Part shown: piece by piece, positions 1 to 13,943 of the stretch | Numbering within the stretch: the first letter of the stretch is position 1 | How the letters are laid out: each line of letters begins with the position of its first letter | Assembly (NCBI RefSeq): GCF_021134715.1 | Contig: NC_060018.1 | Span: 12,851,501 to 12,915,500 of the forward strand | Length of the DNA stretch: 64,000 nt | Direction: 5' to 3' | Source of the DNA: Daphnia pulex | Lineage: Eukaryota > Arthropoda > Branchiopoda > Diplostraca > Daphniidae | Translations under genes and position numbers: made by a program | The notes under the pieces: model-generated | What the model was told of the DNA's origin: nothing | The model's database searches: none | What the model saw: only the letters and a program-made list of their open reading frames with translations

Positions 1-3000
1 ACGGCCGACGAGGATGAAATCGACATCGTTGATTTGGTTGGTGAAATTTTGGCCGAGTCGACGGCCGCCACTTTGGTCGGGGCTGGATCGTTGGCCGACT
101 TGTTGGCGGTGGCAGAGGGTTTGGGGATTTGAGATCGACCGACAGCTCCGGCTACTCCGGCAACAATTGTCGTCTGTTGTTTGACTGTTGTTGTTGTTGT
201 TGTTGCGGTGGTTTTGTTGGCAGCGACGATTCGGCCGGCAGAAGATTTGACGACAACGGCATTGCCCACTTGCAACTCGACGGCCGGTTTCTCGTCCAGC
301 TTTTCTTCGGCGACTGGGACATTGTCTTGCTCCTTTTGAACGGCGGGCAATACTTGGACAGCTTCCGGCTCCTTCTCCTATTGTTTTAAAATGAATAACC
401 AAAATTTGAAATGAGAAAAATCTAAAAATTGAGAAATGGCGAACGACGTACGTTGATGGGTCGAGGTAGAAGTTTTTCATCGGCGCCACCATTTTCCATC
501 ACAACGGCAACAGGAAGTGGATCCACTCGTGTTTTAGGCTGCTCCGCCTGCTGCTGCTGCGGTTGTTGTTGTTGTTGTTGTTCCGGTTGGTTGTCTTTGT
601 CTTTGTGGGATGCGTCCGCCGTCGAATCGGCCACTTCTGGTGGGAGGAGAAAGACGAAAAAGAATCAACATGACATTCTTAGATGTTTTCGCGTGTTCGA
701 CATTCAATTCAAACCATGCGGATTTGACATGCGTCAACTAGTCACTAGAATCATCTACAAATGAATGGAGGGATCGTGTCAACGTATTCTTAAACGAATC
801 GATTTTTAAAACAAAATGGAATGAAATTGGTAGGATCCCGTGCAAAATAAAAAGAAGTAGACGTGCTTTTCTAATCTAAATAATTGGAAAAAAGACAAAA
901 TTGTGAAAATAAATCTTTCTAATGAATCACACACGAATAGGGGGGTGACACTTACACGCCCTTCCTATTTCGACTTTGCTTTTTTTGTTTTTTAAATATT
1001 TTTTAGTGAATTGTGTTTTATCATGTAAAATGCCATTGGTATGCATGGACCTAAAACGGGCCCATTGACATCCAGGAACCTACATCCCCAGCAGTTACCA
1101 ATAGAAATGGGAGAAAGAAAAATAAAGAAAGGTCAAATGAAAAATAAAAATCGAATCAACTTTTTCGGGGGGAAAAATTAAAATACAATTTAAATAACCA
1201 ATTAAAATCAAAAAAGGGAAATAAAATAAAAATAAATTATAATTTTGTTCCGATTTGATTTCACGTCACTTACCGGAAAGATTGTCAGCCAGGACGTCGA
1301 GAAAGTCATCCGTTTCCATTTCCAGTTTGGCTCGATGCCAGGCAGACTCGACTTCCGTCTTGTCCAGGCGACGGATGCCTCCAGCCGATGCCACCGGCAT
1401 GGGCTCGCCCTCTCTCCTGACTTGACGGGCCAAATCTCTTTGCAACATTGCTTTCGTTTCCTGTGAACAAATGGAGGAAAAACTTTTTCCATTTTTTCAA
1501 TTCCGCCAATAGAACCAACCGGAATTTTTTAGTTTTTTACCTGCTCAAAGAGGCGGATGCGCTCCTGGGTGACGGCACTCAGACCGGAATAGCTCCGTAT
1601 TCCGGCAGCGTCGATGGGGTGGAGTTTATTGACGACAAAACTTCCAGACGAGGTCCGACTGCGGAACGGCTCCGACGACCCAGAGGCCTGGGCCAATCCG
1701 TCCGTCCCCATTTCCGTGATGCCGGCCAGGTCGGCCATGGCCAAAATGGGCGACGGCGGCGGCATGACCGTTTCGCCGCCCAGCGAGGCCGACCGCTTCC
1801 TCTCGACCGTCGGAGGCGTGGCCGGCACTTCGGCCGTGCTCAAACGGAACTCGGAGGCTTCCACCGGCAAGGCCGGCTGTCCTCCGGTGGATCCGAGTTC
1901 GACTAGAGAATGGGCAGAGCCGGTAGGAACTGTTGCGCTGCTACTGTACTGGGTGGCCATGATGAGAGTCGTGGAAATGGTGGCCGTCGTCATCGTCGCA
2001 GAGGCCGTGGTGGTCACCACCACGGGGAAGGCCGGCGCGGCGTCGCCTCGCTCGCTCAAGTCGGGGCTGTCCAGCGACGTCTGCCGCTTCTTGCGGGCGG
2101 CCGTGATGATGGACAAGACAATTTCTTTGGCGTAGGAATCCTTGCGCTCATCGGCGCTGCTCAACAGGTTGCTATTGCTGGCCAGAGTGGTGGGCGAATT
2201 GGGTTGTTGCTGCTGCTGCTGCTGGACAGGGTCCACCGGTTGATCCTGATCGGGAGGGAAGAAGAAGTCGACCTTGTCGATGAGCGTCTCGACGATGCGG
2301 CACTGATGCGACATGTCCGTCACCATAGTGACGGTGCTGTCGTCACCTGGCCGGATCAGCGTCGGACCAAAGACGATGGCCAGGTTGCGGGCTTCCATCT
2401 TGTTGACGTGGCTCTTGCCGGCCACCCGCGACAAGTGGCCCACCAGGTAGCGCAGCGTCGAGTAGTGCGGCTCCGGCAGCTCGTCCACCAGCCGCTTGAT
2501 GGAATTGAATCGCACCTGCTCCGGCTCCGTCTTGCTGGCCTCGATCAAGGCCCCGTAGAGTTCGGACGTGACCAGCGGCTCGGGCAGTTTGCGGAAAAAG
2601 GATTTCATCAACGATGAGATGACGTTGACGTCGTTCCAGCGCGGATCCGACTGGTTCAGCCCGTCAAAGCCGCGGTTGAGCGAGTCCGACAGGGCGTTGA
2701 CGGCCACGCTGTTGCCCGGCACTCGGTAGACGCCGACGCTCTCCAGCCCGCGGGCTTCGACGATCCCGACGCAGAGTTCCACAATCAGCGGAATGCTCTC
2801 CGACAGAGAGGATCGCGGGCAGAATTCCAGCGGAACTCCGATCGTGGCTCCTTCGGGTATCATCTGCCGAAAAAAAAGGAAATTGACGTTAAGGGCTGCT
2901 GGACAGCTGGACAAGATCAAATGGACTTACCGCGTTGGCTTGTGAATTGGGAGAATTGCCCTGGATCTTTTTGAATTGCTGGACAACTTTACGCCGCCAG

Positions 3001-6000
3001 GTGGTGGGTTTGTTGGCGTTGGCCGGCGTGGAATTGGGTCCGTCGGTGCTGTTGCTCCCGCCGCCGCCGCCACCACCGCCTATCGTTCCCGGCAAACTGG
3101 GTTTCCGCGTCTTGGAGACGGGCGAGTGTCCGGTGGGCGAGCGATTGCGGTGCAGAGTGAAGCGGCCCATGCGACGGCCGTGGGCCATTGAATTGTTATC
3201 GGCCTCGTGAGCCTGTCTGACCAGCATCATCTCGCTGCTGCTGTAGCTGGACCCCGGTCCGTCCTCCTTGTCGCTGCTGTTGGCGGCGGCCTGCTCCTGC
3301 TGGAACGAGTCCAGCCAGAGGACCATGTCGCTGCTGTCCTCGCATTGCATCAGGTACTCGCAGAGGCCGTTGAACGTCGACAGCCGGAGGACGTTCTTGC
3401 GTTTGGTGTAGTAGACGGCCACCTCGACGGTGCATCCGCGCAAGTCGATCATCATGTCGTCGGCTCCGGCTCCTGGCGTCGAGCCGCTATTGCTGTTGTA
3501 GCTGCTGTAGCTGTTGTTGCCATTGCTGGCCATGGCCGTGTTGCGATCCCGCGTGAAATGGACCGTGCCAGATCGGATGCGGGTCCACATTTGCCTCCAG
3601 GATCGGTCGGTGGATCGCCGGCAGTCGATGATGGTCTGCTTGACGTAGAGCCATCCTTCGCGTCCTTCGGCTTCCGACGGACTGGGCGGATGAGCTCCGC
3701 TGGAATCTCCTCCTCCTCCCTGCTGCTGCGATTTGGACGTCAGTGAGACCTTGGTGTCGCCAAAGAGCGAACGCAGTTTCTGGATGCTGTGCGGCTGATG
3801 GGCAGAACGTCTAAAAATAAAAATCAAATAAAAGTTGGTTGACGTCCATCCATCAGCCGGACCACAAAAAATAGAAGAAGATAAAAAAGGGGTGGGGAGA
3901 GACGGATTCTACGATCCTGCCTTGTAAAAAAAAGAGATTCTCATTCGCAGGGGAGGAGGTGGGAGGGGCCTGACTGTCTACAAATGAAGGTCGTGCGATT
4001 AACGAGAAATACGAGAAGTCAAGAAAAATATAAGAAATGGACACGCGGGGGTGGTCATCCATTAGTACGGGAGGGATAATTCCTGATTGAGTGAAAGGGG
4101 GAATGAGCGCATGCCGAGTTGATATGGTGGTGGTGGTCTTGGTTGTTGTTGTTGTCACGGATCTCACCGACTGGGGGCCAGCGGTGGAGGATGGGCCGAG
4201 GCGGCGGCCGTTTTGCTGGCCAGCGTCGAAGTTGACGACAGGGGAGTTGGTGTGGCGTTGGTGGTGGTGGTGGTGGCGGCAATGCGCGGATGCGATGGAG
4301 GCGGAGGAGGTGGCCTCGACTTGTCTTCAAAATACTGCCGGAGGCGAGAGATCATGCCAACCGGCGGCTGGACACGATCCATCGCCGACACCATCATCGT
4401 CAGATTCGTCTCCACCTTAACCACGGCCCACGAAGTCGAACTAAATAATAAAATGGACCACCAGCAGAACCAGTCAAGAAGAAGAAGAAGAAGAAATTCT
4501 CCTAACCATTTCCTATAGTGTACCCTCCTACATCTTTTTGTTTTCCTTTTTATTTTTAGGAGAGGGGCAAGGGAGGGGACTGATTTAAAACTCGGAAATC
4601 AATTTGATTTAAACGGGGTGGAAATAAAACCAAAAGTTTCTTTTTTAATAAATAAAAGTGGCCAAAGATTTTTGGTTATTTGTTTAGTTTTTCTTGTTGG
4701 TGAAAGAAAAAGAAGAAGAATGTGATACCCTTTGGCTGTGTGCTCGTTGTTGATGGGCGTCGTGGTGGTGGTGGCCGTGTTGGTGGTGGCCGTCACCACC
4801 GTTTCGGCTTCCGTGGTCGTGGCCGACCCTAGTAGAGACGGCCCGTCTACGGGATTGCCGGCCTGCGCTTTCAGATACGATATGCGTCTCATGCCCCGGT
4901 CAGAGTCGTCATCTGTTTTAATTAGAAGAGAATTTGAATTATTGACTTGTTGATTGGACAAAACAGACTAAAATACCGTAAATCTTTTGGCGTCGATTGA
5001 CACTGGCCGTCGCGGCGGGCGTCGTCGTCATTTTCGTGAGCGACTGTTGACTCTCCTGCTGTTGGTGGACCGTGATGCTCCCGCTACTGCCGAGGCTGCT
5101 CGATCCTGTCGACGAAATCATCCAAATCAATACCAAAGTCTAATCGAGTCGATTCAAATTGAATGTTAAAACATTTTTTTAAGAAAAGGGAAATTTAAAA
5201 AAAAACAGTCACAGCCAAAATATATCGAACATTCCGGGGTTGTTGTTGTTGTTGTTGCAGGAGAGAGAAAAATAATTGGCAGGCAAAATGAAGGAAGAGA
5301 TGCGAATGTGCAAGGCAACAAAGACGAACCTGAGGAGGTCCCTAAAGAAGCCAGGAGCTGGTCGAATCGCTCCAAAACGGACAACTCAAAATCAGAAGCG
5401 ATGGGACTGGGTCGTGGCAGGGACAATGGACTACCAGAGCTTCCGGTCCTATCGACCGTGGCCAAACAGTTAATGTTGTTGTTGTTGTTGGAGGAGGTAG
5501 AGGTAGTAGTAGTGGTAGTGGTGGTAGTAGCAGAGACATTGTCATCGGCGTCGATGTCAGTTTGCAAGCAAGGACCTTTGGCGGGCGGTTGTTGGACGAG
5601 CCACGACTGTTGTTGTTGTTGTTGCTGTTGGCTCAGCTGGTCGTTGCCGGTTAGTTGCAAGTGGGAGGGTCGCTTTTTGACGCGACTGACCGCCACAATG
5701 CTGCTGGACGCACTCGTGTTCGAGTTCTCATCCAGCGACAAGTCAGTTGTCAGTTGTAGCGGACTAGGCGAGGAAGCTGAGGCGGCTGGAATTGATTTAT
5801 TTTTCAAATAAAATCAATTCCAAAATAAAGAAAAAATAAAGAATAAAGAACCAAAAATGATGAACGAAATAAAAGGACAAACCAAATTATTTGTTTAAAA
5901 AAAAAAAAGACATTCAGACAACAACTAAGAAAAATTATAAATAAGAACAGGCAGAAATGAAATTAATTTGTCTTTGGTTTAAATTTGGCGCCTAGCGAAT

Positions 6001-9000
6001 TAGTTTTTCGGCTTTAATTTAAAATTTCAATTAAAAAAGGAGAAAACGAATAAAGCGGGTGGATATAGAGTATTGCGGAGATGGGCGCGGGAATGGCCAG
6101 CAGGACTCACCGAAATCACGGACGGCGGAACGGTACGAGTGCTGCCTCAAGACGAGACTTTTACGTTCCTCCTCCTCGTTCCACGTGACTTGTGCATCTA
6201 ATGATCGACGACACACAGACCACAATTGGTTTTGTTGGCCGATTCAAAAATATTTGCATATTTCAACCCCCCAGCCCACCCCAGTGAACACTAGTAGAAA
6301 ACGGGATAATCAAATAAAAAAGAAAATAAGACACTCACCATAGGTGTTGGGTGGGAATTCCATTTCCATGGCGGGCGGTTGGCAATGCAAATTCGAACTG
6401 CCAATGATGACGGTGCGGTTGCCCGAACCGCCGGCCGGCACCCGTTGAAATTCCGACGTCGATTTACCTTTACCAACAAAAAAGAAAAAAATCAAAAGGT
6501 AAACAAAAAATGAACAAACAAAGTGTGGCCAGCCCCCACATAAAAGGAGAGAAAAGACGGGCCACGTGTGTGTATATATAAATATCTATCTCTCTCTCTT
6601 ATCCAGAGAGAGAGAGAGATCAATGTGTATATGTTATAGTTTATAGGTGTGTGTGTGTACTGTATCGTTCGGCGGCAGCGGCGGAGGCGGCGGCTGCGGC
6701 GGCCACAGCGGCGGCGGCGACGGCGGCCGCTTCCTGTTGTTGTTTGCCGCGCTGAGCGATCCGGGCCAGAAGGCCCTTTTCGGCGCCATTTTCAAACGGT
6801 TTGGTTCGCTTGACGACGACCGGAGCAGCAGCAGCAGAAGCACCGGCCGCTGACGACGACTGGTTGGCTGTTGCTACCGAAGAGGCTGCCAGCGGATGCT
6901 GGCCGGCCTTGGTGGGTGACGGCGTGAAAAATTCTTCCGGCGAAGCCAGCGGGGCGTGCATCAACGTCAACTGCCGGCTGGGTTTGGGCTCCGGCGGAGG
7001 TTCAGCCGCAATGTTCTCCTGGATCCGACTCAACGTCGACACGAATTGTTTGTTGCCGGACGGGCTGCCCGTGCTGTTGCTGCTGGCCGTCACCGTCGTC
7101 GTTGTTGTCGTCGTCGTCGTGGTGTTGGTCGAGCCGTAAAAAGGTTTGGGCACCGTGTTGGGCACCAATCCCAGGCCGACGGCGCCCGGCGACTGAGACG
7201 GACTGGCCGGGGGCGTGGCTCTCTTGGAGGTGAAGGAGACGGACCAGGGCTCCATCGACGTGATGCCCGTGTGGATCACTTCAGTCTTGGTAACAGCCGT
7301 CGATTTGTGATGTTGTTGTTGCTGCTGAAGTTGTTGCGGAGGTTGTTGCTGGGTGGGCGTGGTCGTCACGTCCGAGGAGGAGAGCGAGTCGAGCGACGCC
7401 GTCAGCGAGGCGCTGATGGGCGGCCAGACGGGCCGGGCGAATTTCTGTGGCTGGGCGTAGAATTCTTTGGGGACGGGCGGCGACTGCTGGGCCTCCTGGA
7501 CGTTGACCCAATAGGGCAGGGCCGGCCTCTTGAGGAATTCCTCCTTTTGCTCAAAGCTCTTCTTGATGCGGGTCATGACCTGGGCCTGCTGGTGCGACTG
7601 CTGCTCGTTGCACTCGGAGGCGGCCGAGTACAGACTGCCCTTGCTGGAATTGAGCGGAGAGTCGCGCAGGTTCTGCTGCTGTTGCTGGAGGCTGGACACG
7701 CTGCCGTGAATGGCCGCCACCATTTCCATCGGATGCACCGGGTAATGGAACTGGTGGTGCTGCTGCTGTGGCTGTTGTTGCTGGTGGTGGTGGTGATGCT
7801 GATGAGGCAGACTGGACGGATCGGCGTAACGGGCGTGGCCGCCGACCGATCCGGCCGCCGCTGGAGGACTGGTGAAAGCGGCCGGAGCGTTGATGCTGTG
7901 AATGAATTCCGTTTTGCAAGTTGGCGTTCCGGCGTAGGAACTTCTTTTCGAGTGGACGGCCGAGACGGCCGAAACGGACGACGACGAGAATCCCGTCGTC
8001 GCTCCGGGGTAGTAGTCGCCTCCTCCTCCGCCACCGACCAAACTGCCGCGACTGCCGGCGGCTCCTCCGTTGGGATTGAAATCGGCCGATTTGCGGACGC
8101 TTTTCGACACGAGAGCGGCGGCAGCGGCCAGACGGGCCTGGGCCGCAACGGCCGCATCGTCGCTAGCCGCCGCCACCGTGGGGCGGCTGATGGCTGCCGT
8201 CGTCGTGGTGGTAGTGGTCGTCGTTCCGGCCGTCACCAGTGGCGACAGGACCCGACCGAGCGGTTGCTGCTGCGTCGCTTTCTGAACGTGGGCGCCGGCC
8301 TGTTGTTGTGGCGTCACCGGCTTTTTGGTTTCCACCTTTATTGCCCGTTGGTTGTTGTTGGAGAGAAAAAGAAAAAAAATCGATGAATGGATTAAACAAA
8401 TGGGATGGTGGGGGGTTGAATTGTTTGTTTGTTGGTAGGCACCTGGAAGGGTTGGTAAGGTTTTGGCCGCGGCAGGTGCGACATGATGTTGTTGGGCTTC
8501 AGGGGGTCCATCATCATCGTCATTTTGCCCGTCTGGTCTTCGGCACTGCCCGCCGCTGGAATCACTGGCCTGGCATTCGTGTACGGATTGTGGGCCGTAT
8601 CGGCGAAACACTGGGAAATTTTAAAAATGGACAATGAAATGAAAATGGATCAAACTGGGAATTGTGGAGATGGAACAAACCTGCTGGAGGACGTCGTGCT
8701 CTTTGGGCATCACGACCAGCTGGAGATTGGGTCCACTTTTCTGTATCATTTGCACCACCTGGGCGTAGGATTTGCACATGACCGACTCGCCATTGACACT
8801 CACCACCTGGTCACCTGCCGGGGGGGTGAAACAAATGAAAACGTTAACCGATTAAACTGGGCAACAAATAATGACGTCGATTTGTTTCTTTCCTACCAGT
8901 GGAAAGTCCAGCCTTGACGGCGGGTCCGTTCTCTCTCACGTGCTTGACGAAGATGGTGTCCATGGGTATCATGGGGTCGAGCAGGCCGGCCGACATTCCT

Positions 9001-9055
9001 CGCTGCCATTCCTCGGGGCAATCCTGGACGGGAAAAAGGAGAAGATCAGAGATGC

Positions 9056-9087
<32 letters not shown>

Positions 9088-12000
9088 GAGTGACAGATGG
9101 ATATCACATGATACAACATTCCAGGCCGACACACACACACACTCGACGCAATGCCAGTAGTGAAAGGAAAAGAAAAACAAATTTCGATTGAAAAGAGACG
9201 GACGGACGGACGGGCGTCCCCATTTCCTCGAGTGCGTGTGATGATGACGGAACAGTTGGGCTAGCGCGTGTGTTCCAATAAAGGAGAAAACCGGGCAGGA
9301 GGGAAAAGAAGAAAATGAGAGAGAAAGCAGCTGGGCCAGACGCTTTGCATTTATAGAAAAACGGGCGCCTTAATCCAATCTCCAAAACGCCATTTCAAAA
9401 TGAATAAATAATCAAAAAAACGGGCGATGGGTGGGTAGAGGAGAAAATGTTTTGAAAAGGAGATCTGAGCTCAGAATTTGTTTTAAAACATTTTCTTCTT
9501 CTTTTGAAATCAAAATCAAAATGGGCCACTTGGAGTCCAAGGGTCTTGTCATCAAAAGGCGCCCGTCTATTAATGCTGTGCAACAATGGACGGCCGGCTG
9601 GAATAAAAAAAAAAGAGAGCCGAATCGAAATCATAATAATAAAAAAGGAGGGGGGAAAAGTGGATAGGAGCCGCGGGCGCTCGTTACGACAAACGCCCAG
9701 AGTCCACGACTTGACATCAAGGTGGGAGAAAAAAAAGAAAAAAATGTCTTTTGAATTTCATCATCACGAAACGGTCGTAAAAAAGCGGTCGCCCACAACA
9801 ACAACGAGCCGGCCAAGCCAAGCCAGGCCGGGCAGGGCCAGCAATCGTCATAAAAATGAATGATGGAGCAGCTCCTTATCTTCTTCTTCTTCCATTTCCT
9901 TGTAGGGCCGAGTTGGAATCAAAAGAAAAAGAGTCAAAGAAGAAGAAGAAAATCTGGGAATGCATCCAACAATTTCGTGCCGGAAGACAACACATCCCGT
10001 CCTTGCAAATGCAACCCACTCCCACACACATACAATCCCGAACAAGTCTCTCCAATGGCGTGTCGTGTAGACGATCGACTGCGGTCGTCCGAGTGGCTCT
10101 TTGTTTGGATTGCGGGAGAGGAGAAGAAGAAGAGACTTGCAACAACAACAACAACAACATGATCGATGGACGCCGGTTGAATCCAATTCGGGTCAAGGAC
10201 CCAAAGGAGAAAGTCTTGTCGCCATTTACCCACACACACACAGAGAAAACCAAAAGGCACAAACCATAATCTGTCGACACTATCGTGTGTGTACTAAACT
10301 CTCTCTCTCTCTGGGCTCCCAATATTCCGCCTGCGGTCAGATGGAATTTCGTCGTTTTTCTTCTCTTTGGTCTTTCGACTTTCACAACAACAACAACAAC
10401 TTTGGTGGTTTGTTTTTTCTTGCCTTGTTCCCGGCCTTCACACACACTCGAAAGACCGGACGACCAAGTCAACCGCACACGAAAAAAAGTTGATTTCATT
10501 TTTGGTTTCGCTTTTTTCTTCTTCTTGTGCCTGGAAATGATTGACCTTAAACTCGTTTTTTGATTTCATCGTGTGCGACACTGCGGTCACGTAGACCCCC
10601 CGTGCAATTCCGCCACCCACATTTATAGAACTCCCGCCCGCCCGCTCCTTTCTGATTCATCCCACCCGACTAGTCGGGAAAATGTTACAAGAAAAGAAAA
10701 GAAAAAGACGAAATCGGGTGACATGTGTGGCTGAGAGGCTCTTTTATAACCTCCTCCTTCAGTCCAGTCCTCCAATCCTCCCACTCTGCAACTGAGCATC
10801 TCTCCATGTAGACTCTCTCTCTCTTGCGGCTGGCCCATAGCTCCGAGTGGCCCTTTGACGTGCCGCCAATCCGGACTTGGCCCGTGCGCGTCATCCGATC
10901 AGCCGAGGCTAAATCGGGACTAGCCTCCGCAGCCTTGAAAGGTCTCCGACCGAATGAGAAGAAGAAGAAGAAGAAGAAACCAACAACAACAACAAGAAGA
11001 AGAACCAACTTCTTCTTCTTCTTCTTCGTTTGCTAAACGTCAAAAAAGGGGTGGGCAAACGGGAGGAGGAGGAGGGAGAGCGGGGCTTACACGCCAACTG
11101 GTTTTTTTTTTTTCCTTTTCCTTCACGGTCTGGCCGCCCGTTTTTCTGTTTAACGACGCAAGGGCCCCTGTGCGGTTCACAAGAGTAACATGAGCAGCAG
11201 CAGCATTCCTCCTTCTTCCTTTTTACTCGTTTTCTTCCCTTTCGTCTCTCCGGCGGGAGCCACTCCCGTGTGTCTGTTTAGAGAGAGAGAAACAGACTCT
11301 CCTCTGCTCAACCCACATAGGGAGGAGACGAGAGGGGTGGCAGCTCAGCCCGTGCCGGCCCGTGCAATTCGAGCTGCTTTTCCTCATTCTCCTTTTTGGA
11401 CCGGTGGGGTGGGGAAAGAAAAGAAACTTACGGAAACGGAATCGGGCGGGTAGACGATAAAGTGACGCAAGGTAAATCCGAATCCGGCGCTGGAACGCTG
11501 GATCGTGATGCAGCGCGGACCGCGCACATTGCGCCCATCTCCTTTTTTCAATCAGAAAAAAAAAATGTTGGAATCGTTTAAATTTCTATATGAAAAATAA
11601 TAAAAAGTAAATGGAACCAACCTGAATTGGAAATTGCATCCGTCCGTGGATGTTGGGTCGGCGCCGGCGTGTTGAGCCGGTCACGGACGGGCAAAGTTGA
11701 TGTCTTGCTCGACGACAATTCGTTGGCAACAACCTGATTGCATAACAAAACGACACGACAAACAAAAACAGAAATATTAAACAAGATTTGACAAAAATTG
11801 AAAAAAAACGGTCACAGTCCATCAATATGGACAGGTGCAACACATTATCAGAGAGTCAGATAAGCCCGTCTCCCTAACGGTCCGTGTTTCGAATTTTTTT
11901 AAAAAACCCCAACCTTATATCTCTCTGCGTGTTGTGTTGCCCAACGGTCGGGCAATTGGATAGCCAACAGACAAACCGGATTACACGAGAGAGACCAACC

Positions 12001-13943
12001 GTCTTGTTGTTGTTGTTGGGCCGTTCCAGTTTGGTCCGAACTACCGGACACAACCGGGAGAGAAAGAATTTCAAGACAAAATGTTTCAAATGATGAGCAG
12101 CCTTCCCCCCCCCTTGTAAATATAGACGACCAAAAGATACGACCGGCTTCTTCTTCTTCCCATTTGTTGATGTTGTTCCTGGGAACACCCAAAACCAACA
12201 AATACTCGTGATGCTGGGCCCCCTTTATTCTTTTTTGGCCCGGCACACACACACACACACACGGGGGAAGGGAGTTGATGATCATAAATAATCCACAATG
12301 AAATTCTCCTCAAGGAAAACAGATTTCAAAAAACAAATTCACACACAGTCGGTCGTTCTTTTTTAAAAAGGAACGAAATGTCGTTTTGTTTGTCCCGTCG
12401 TCGGTTATCTGTTGCGCCTGCGTGTTTTCTCCATTTGGTGTGTGTGTGTGTGTGGCTGGACCAAAGGGGGCTAAAGATAGCCTTAACGGCCGGGGCAAGA
12501 GGGGCGAGTCTGGCGACAAAAAGGGCATCTCCTCGAGTGTATAAATAAATTTGACGGGCCGACTTTTCTTCTTCTATTTCTTCTTTCTATTTTCATTTGT
12601 AAAAACTCGTCCCATCGAAATTAGAAAATAAGAATCAAAAATCCTTGACTTGTTTTTCGCCAAAACAACACACACGCCGGAATGTCCGACAAGTTTTTTT
12701 CTTTCTTTGCTGTGCGTTTGCCACTTGCTGGGCGCCGAAACAAGGCTCTTATTAGCTCAGACTTGTATGTGTCTCTTTCTCTACTCTCTCTATGTTGTGT
12801 GTAGACTAGACCGCGCATTCCGGCCGCAGCTGGACTAAACCCCCCCAACACACAAACCAACTACTACTACACCGGGAGAAAAAAGGAAGGGGGGATTCTT
12901 TCTTTCTTTCTCGTCTAAATCGTTAGGGAATCGTTGAAAATAAACCGACCCCAGAGTCTATAAAAGGGCACCACTTCTTATTTCTTTTTATTTTTTTGGT
13001 GGGGCTATTTCCTTCTTCTTCTTCTTTTTCGACTTGGGTTTTCTTAGTTTCGTGTGTAACTTGGAAAATAATAAAATAACCACTGGGTTTGTTATGCCTT
13101 TTTTTTTTTACCTGGGCTTCACTTCATTAGCTTCTTTCTCCCCCTCTCTTTCCCCTTAAGAGATAATTGGTCCTCCCTCTCTGAAACTAATTCGTCAGCT
13201 AAAAGTTGATCACATCAAAAGATTTTCCAGATTTTTTGTTTTTAAAAATTTCTCCGTTTCAATGGCTTCTCTCCTTCCCCCTGGCCGAATATTTGTGTCA
13301 TCCATCCTATTCAGGTGGGCGTACCCGTATAACGTAACGTGGAGTGGAAATTAGACATGCCCGAAATAAATATAACTACTATACACTATTACACTAGAGT
13401 AGATACGAGAGAAAGCCGCCGCCTCGACCTATAAAATTTTCGTTTTCCCTTGGTCGTTGTCGTCGTCGTGTTCGCTCGGCCGTGTAAAATGCGTAAAGAA
13501 TCCGGACAAAACAGACAAGAAATGCTCAACTCTTTCCCGACTTTTCTTGTTCCCAGGAAAAGTGTGACAATATCGAGGTTATAATATACGGAAGTCGGTA
13601 GGGAATAAATAATAAGCCCAGGGGTAGTAGTAGTAGTAGGGTTGGTTCTCTCTTTTGTGGGTGCGAATCGAGCCGGCAACCAACCAACCAACCCCCAACG
13701 TAAAAAAACTTTCTCTATTCTCTAGACTCGACACTCTTTTGTATGTACACGAGTGGCCCGTGACGATCAAACTCGTCGGAGCGTGAACTTTACTACTACT
13801 GGAAGAAAAGTGTATCTCTCTTTTTTTTATAAATAATTCTACTTTAGTATTAAATCAACGGTTTAAAAAAAGAGATAATAAATTACCTGCTGTTGTTGCT
13901 GAACCGTCGGCTTGCTGTGACTGCTGCTGGGCTCGGCCATCAT
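1..13943 (-). CDS. Rho GTPase-activating protein with PDZ, PH and RhoGAP domains (ARHGAP21/23 type), 3' end outside window
   Basis: Eighteen coding exons join in frame: 13887-13943, 11631-11733, 11432-11541, 8897-9023, 8681-8814, 8443-8610, 6661-8335, 6339-6467, 6111-6197, 5330-5785, 4977-5105, 4729-4912, 4168-4440, 2931-3810, 1541-2863, 1274-1460, 452-636 and 1-377, about 2190 residues before the left edge. The start is the double ATG followed by [14 protein letters not shown] domain lies at about residues 60-172, with the family's [14 protein letters not shown] strand. A PH domain begins at [10 protein letters not shown] (about 1259), and a RhoGAP domain spans about 1512-1700 with the arginine-finger context GVYRVPGN and the later [13 protein letters not shown] motif. 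Family members switch off Rho-class GTPases at Golgi, junctions and actin. The PH domain holds a low-complexity Ser/Asn/Gly insert. Poly-Gln, poly-Thr and poly-Ala tracts fill the linkers, mainly the 1.7-kb exon 7. Domain identity is secure; the exon 7/8 junction is the least certain. Confidence 0.9.
1541..2863 (-). other. Exon encoding the RhoGAP catalytic domain
   Basis: This 441-codon exon opens with [16 protein letters not shown] and carries the complete RhoGAP fold in one piece. It has the arginine finger in VGVYRVPGN, the helix with [10 protein letters not shown], and the conserved [15 protein letters not shown] segment. After the domain comes a Gln run (about 2210-2225) and a Ser/Thr-rich tail. 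Key catalytic residues are present, so GAP activity is expected. The domain ends near VDFFFPPD. Confidence 0.93.
8681..11541 (-). other. Three exons encoding the PDZ domain of the RhoGAP gene
   Basis: Exons 11432-11541, 8897-9023 and 8681-8814 together encode one PDZ domain. The carboxylate-binding loop region reads [11 protein letters not shown], and the later strands include [15 protein letters not shown] and [12 protein letters not shown]. Splicing through a 2.4-kb intron (9024-11431) and an 82-base intron keeps the frame. This PDZ sequence, rather than the generic RhoGAP fold, is what assigns the gene to the ARHGAP21/23 class. Confidence 0.9.
9024..13886. other. Long introns 1 to 3 of the RhoGAP gene
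   Basis: Apart from exons 2 and 3 (11431-11733), this stretch is intronic. It holds purine-rich runs, GA and CA microsatellites (10300-10313, 12246-12262) and many short chance ORFs. I found no additional conserved coding segment, transposon ends or RNA gene. Confidence 0.6.
9054..9087. repeat. CAA trinucleotide microsatellite in a RhoGAP-gene intron
   Basis: An almost perfect run of about eleven CAA units lies in the intron between the second and third PDZ exons. Similar short CAA/TTG runs recur at 188-205, 564-580, 7310-7325, 10140-10160 and 59745-59790. Several of those fall inside exons and encode polyglutamine. Confidence 0.9.

Noticed and set aside
1614-2617. Overlapping + strand frames of 173 and 235 residues
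   Set aside because: Shadows of the RhoGAP-domain exon on the other strand, which has clear domain motifs and splice sites.
6956-8386. 476-residue + strand open frame
   Set aside because: It is the antisense of the RhoGAP gene's long repeat-rich exon; Arg/Gly/Leu-rich composition comes from the complementary codons, and no motif is seen.
9860-10563. Several 100-200-residue ORFs on both strands in RhoGAP introns
   Set aside because: Composition is dominated by microsatellite translation (Lys, Ser, Phe, His-Thr runs), with no splice support or motif.
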